Of a stretch of DNA of 64,000 nt, positions 62,459 to 64,000 are shown one piece after another. This DNA is from Clostridia bacterium. GTDB lineage: Bacteria; Bacillota; Clostridia; Christensenellales; Borkfalkiaceae. Below the pieces are notes generated by a model. The model made no database searches, was not told where the DNA came from, and saw only the letters and a list, made by a program, of their open reading frames with translations. Numbering within the stretch: position 1 is the first letter of the stretch; every line of letters begins with the position of its first letter. Both the position numbers and the translations under genes were made by a program. The stretch spans positions 30,384 to 94,383 of the forward strand of contig JAFTPU010000003.1 of NCBI GenBank assembly GCA_017463105.1, read 5' to 3'.

Positions 62459-62489
62459 TGCATAATTTCCCCGTGTATTCGGCAAATTA
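62459..62489 (+). promoter_or_regulatory. Sigma-G-type promoter of the spoVA operon
   Basis: TGCATA (62459-62464), 18-bp spacer, CAAATTA (62483-62489). The -35 fits the forespore consensus TGMATA exactly and the -10 fits CATAMTA at five of seven positions; spoVA genes are sigma-G dependent in known spore formers. Confidence 0.6.
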
Positions 62490-62512
62490 AAGATGACGGG
62501 AGGTGGATCGGC

Positions 62513-62617
62513 GTGAGACGCATAAAAACGTATGAAAACGAGGGCAGGACGCGAGACGAACGGGAAACCTGTTTTCCCGCCGCAAACGAGCGAACGAAGG
62601 GGGCAGGTACGAGATGA
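62513..62617 (+). CDS. Possible 34-residue leader peptide of the spoVA operon
   Basis: A GTG-started frame preceded at 6 bases by GGGAGGTGG, the best ribosome-binding site in the operon, and ending in an ATGA overlap with the spoVAC start. The peptide is highly charged (RRIKTYENEGRTRDER) with one Cys and no hydrophobic segment. The strong site and overlap support translation and coupling to spoVAC. I recognise no family. Confidence 0.5.
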   Translation: MRRIKTYENEGRTRDERETCFPAANERTKGAGTR

Positions 62618-63066
62618 CGGGAAAAAACAGAGAAAATTACAACAAAAATTACATTGCGTACGTGAACTCGTTCGATCCGCCTACGCAACACTTTAAAAAC
62701 TGTTACCGCGCTTTTTTGGTCGGCGGTTTTATCTGTTGTATCGGGCAGTTTTTGCGGTATATATTCGAGGGCGCGTTCGGGCTTAGCGGCGACGAGCTGT
62801 CGGGCGCGGTAAGCGTGGTGCTCATTTTTTTGGGCACGCTTTTGACGGGACTCGGCGTATACGATCGTATCGGTAAAAACGCGGGCGCGGGGTCGATCGT
62901 GCCGATCACGGGCTTTGCCAACAGCGTGGCTTCGCCCGCGATCGAGTTCAAAACGGAGGGGCTGGTGTACGGTATGGCGGCGAAGATGTTCATCGTCGCG
63001 GGACCGATCATCGTTTACGGAGTGCTGGCGGGCACGCTCGTCGGGCTCATCTATCTGTTTTTGTGA
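62614..63066 (+). CDS. spoVAC: Stage V sporulation protein AC
   Basis: 150-residue membrane subunit of the SpoVA channel that moves dipicolinic acid across the inner spore membrane. About four transmembrane segments, with conserved LSGAVSVVLIFLGTLLTGLG, a central IVPITGFANSVASPAIEFKTEG and a hydrophobic C-terminal helix. Length matches the family. spoVAA and spoVAB are absent, as in Clostridia. The start overlaps the upstream small frame by four bases. Confidence 0.95.
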   Translation: MTGKNRENYNKNYIAYVNSFDPPTQHFKNCYRAFLVGGFICCIGQFLRYIFEGAFGLSGDELSGAVSVVLIFLGTLLTGLGVYDRIGKNAGAGSIVPITGFANSVASPAIEFKTEGLVYGMAAKMFIVAGPIIVYGVLAGTLVGLIYLFL

Positions 63067-63076
63067 GGGCGGGGAT

Positions 63077-63715
63077 ATGCAAACGATATTTTTTAAAAAT
63101 CAGCCGCGGATCGTTTCGAGCGGTACGATCGCGGGACCGAAGGAATGTGCGGGCGTAGTGGGAAAATTCGTCGATAAGGGCTTGACGGACGATATGTTCG
63201 GGGAAAGCACGTACGAAAAGGCGGAGTGCAAGATGCTTGCGTTTGCCATTACGCAGGCGATCAAAAACGCGGAATTGACGGAAAAGGAGATCGATCTTCT
63301 GATCTCGGGCGATCTTTTGAATCAGATCATTTCCGCGTCGTTTGCCGCGCGCGATTTCGATTTTCCCTTTCTCGGCGTGTACGGAGCGTGCTCGACGATG
63401 GCGGAAAGCATGGCGATCGCGGCGGCTTTCGTTAATGCGGGGTATCATAAGCGGATCGTGGCGGCAACGGGCAGTCATTTTTCGTCCGCGGAACGGCAGT
63501 ATAGGTATCCGCTCGAGTTAGGGTGTACCCGTCCGCCGCAGTCGCAATGGACGGTGACGGGCGCGGGCGGCGTCGTGATTGCGGATAAGTCGGAGTGTGA
63601 TTCGACGGTGGCGATCACCGCCGCGACGATCGGGAAAGTGGTTGATTTCGGGATCACGGACGTGAACAATATGGGCGCGGCAATGGCACCCTTTATGGGT
63701 ATAATAGAACCATAG
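63077..63715 (+). CDS. spoVAD: Stage V sporulation protein AD, truncated by inserted sequence
   Basis: 212 codons of a thiolase-fold protein that normally has about 335-340 residues. The present part is full length to the middle of the fold: SGTIAGPKECAG, SGDLLNQIISASFAARDF, FLGVYGACSTMAESMAIAAAF and TDVNNMGAAMAP. Family proteins continue AAADTI after AMAP; here the frame goes FMGIIEP and stops. DNA also changes to AT-rich at base 63692. The C-terminal half is not in the window. Either the gene is dead or it is rejoined by excision during sporulation. Confidence 0.9.
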   Translation: MQTIFFKNQPRIVSSGTIAGPKECAGVVGKFVDKGLTDDMFGESTYEKAECKMLAFAITQAIKNAELTEKEIDLLISGDLLNQIISASFAARDFDFPFLGVYGACSTMAESMAIAAAFVNAGYHKRIVAATGSHFSSAERQYRYPLELGCTRPPQSQWTVTGAGGVVIADKSECDSTVAITAATIGKVVDFGITDVNNMGAAMAPFMGIIEP

Positions 63716-63803
63716 TAGGATGACGTAAGAATTTTTTATAGCAAAGAATACATAAAAAGGAGGCGGAAACGTAGGAAAATAAAGGGAATCTTACTATAAG
63801 CCG

Positions 63804-63838
63804 AGCGTGTAGAGATATAAAATCTACGCGCTTTTTTT
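63804..63838 (+). terminator. Terminator within the inserted sequence
   Basis: Ten-pair stem (63804-63813 with 63823-63832, one G-T), 9-base loop, followed by TTTTTT. Confidence 0.8.
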
Positions 63839-63863
63839 ATTGTCAAAAAACAAGGAGGAACCT

Positions 63864-64000
63864 ATGCTAAAAGAAACGAATTTGGACGGCGTGAAATCGG
63901 TAGCAAGAATGTTATTAATGATACCAATTCGTGAAACGCCGTATTCACCTGCGGTGGTGCAACATCCGTTTACGTCTTGTGGAATCGCATCGTTGAATAA
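63864..64000 (+). CDS. N-terminus of a mobile-element-associated hypothetical protein
   Basis: Frame open from an ATG at 63864, five bases after AAGGAGG, to the window end (45 codons). The peptide contains PIRETPYSPAVVQHPFTSCG; a PYSP..VQHPFTSSGI block is one I associate, from memory, with hypothetical proteins of clostridial conjugative or phage-like elements. Function unknown. It supports the view that the sequence after 63692 is an integrated element. Confidence 0.6.
   Translation, partial: MLKETNLDGVKSVARMLLMIPIRETPYSPAVVQHPFTSCGIASLN

Larger units (their letters stand above)
63692..64000 (+). mobile_element. Left end of a probable integrated element inside spoVAD
   Basis: From 63692 the sequence no longer encodes SpoVAD. 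It is AT-rich, starts with ACCC-TTTAT-GGGT at the junction (63688-63700), contains an orphan AGGAGG site (63761-63766), a terminator and the start of a gene that resembles proteins of clostridial conjugative elements. The right end lies outside the window, so type and size are unknown. Confidence 0.65.

Overview
The window is a stretch of bacterial chromosome, about half G+C, from an endospore-forming member of the Clostridia. The evidence is the sporulation set spoIIGA-sigE (with a SigE pro-sequence), sigH, a CwlD-type cortex amidase and spoVAC-spoVAD, together with Firmicutes operon neighbourhoods (rpsO-pnp, plsX-rnc-smc-ftsY, trmD-rbgA-rnhB-yraN, mrnC-rlmB-sigH, dnaX-ybaB-recR). Gene order and style suggest an uncultured gut-type lineage, but I cannot name the genus from this window.

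Layout. 1-5.8 kb: metallo-beta-lactamase fold hydrolase, HemZ-like radical SAM protein, rpsO, pnp and a membrane glycosyltransferase. 5.8-10.4 kb: mnmG and dnaA leftward, recF rightward, with an AT-rich divergent control region. 10.4-25.1 kb: VanW-like protein, asnS, plsX, rnc, smc, ftsY, an ABC transporter pair, trmD, rbgA, rnhB, yraN, then spoIIGA-sigE. 25.1-27.3 kb: a structured leader RNA and a leucine-rich-repeat lipoprotein of lower G+C. 27.3-32.5 kb: dnaK, dnaJ and two YwaF-like membrane proteins. 32.5-40 kb: SGNH esterase, uppP, cspA, galactokinase, a CCA-adding-type enzyme, a lipid kinase and a PP2C phosphatase. 40-41 kb: tRNA-Arg(ACG) followed by a frameshifted AT-rich gene. 41-48 kb: MATE transporter, amidohydrolase, rpsF-ssb-rpsR, a large unknown repeat protein and a phosphoribosyltransferase. 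48-60.4 kb: recX, birA, nnr, a NadD-YqeK-RsfS fusion ORF, a degenerate DeoC-like protein, cwlD, mrnC, rlmB, sigH, dnaX, ybaB and recR. 60.4-64 kb: a palindrome-rich insertion, an acidic membrane protein, and a spoVA operon whose spoVAD gene breaks off where what looks like an integrated element begins.

Most genes are housekeeping (replication, RNA processing, translation, chromosome segregation, protein folding). Many transcription units have clear sigma-A promoters with 17-bp spacers and strong intrinsic terminators. The accessory interest lies in (i) spoVAD, interrupted after the codons for Ala-Met-Ala-Pro by AT-richer sequence carrying a mobile-element-like gene; (ii) a riboswitch-like leader at 25186-25360 with a 15-bp closing stem that competes with a terminator; (iii) two families of intergenic repeats: tandem heptamers (ATGCAAA-like) that start exactly at stop codons, and clusters of short triloop palindromes; and (iv) protein oddities such as the NadD-YqeK-RsfS ORF and a DeoC-fold protein lacking its catalytic lysines.
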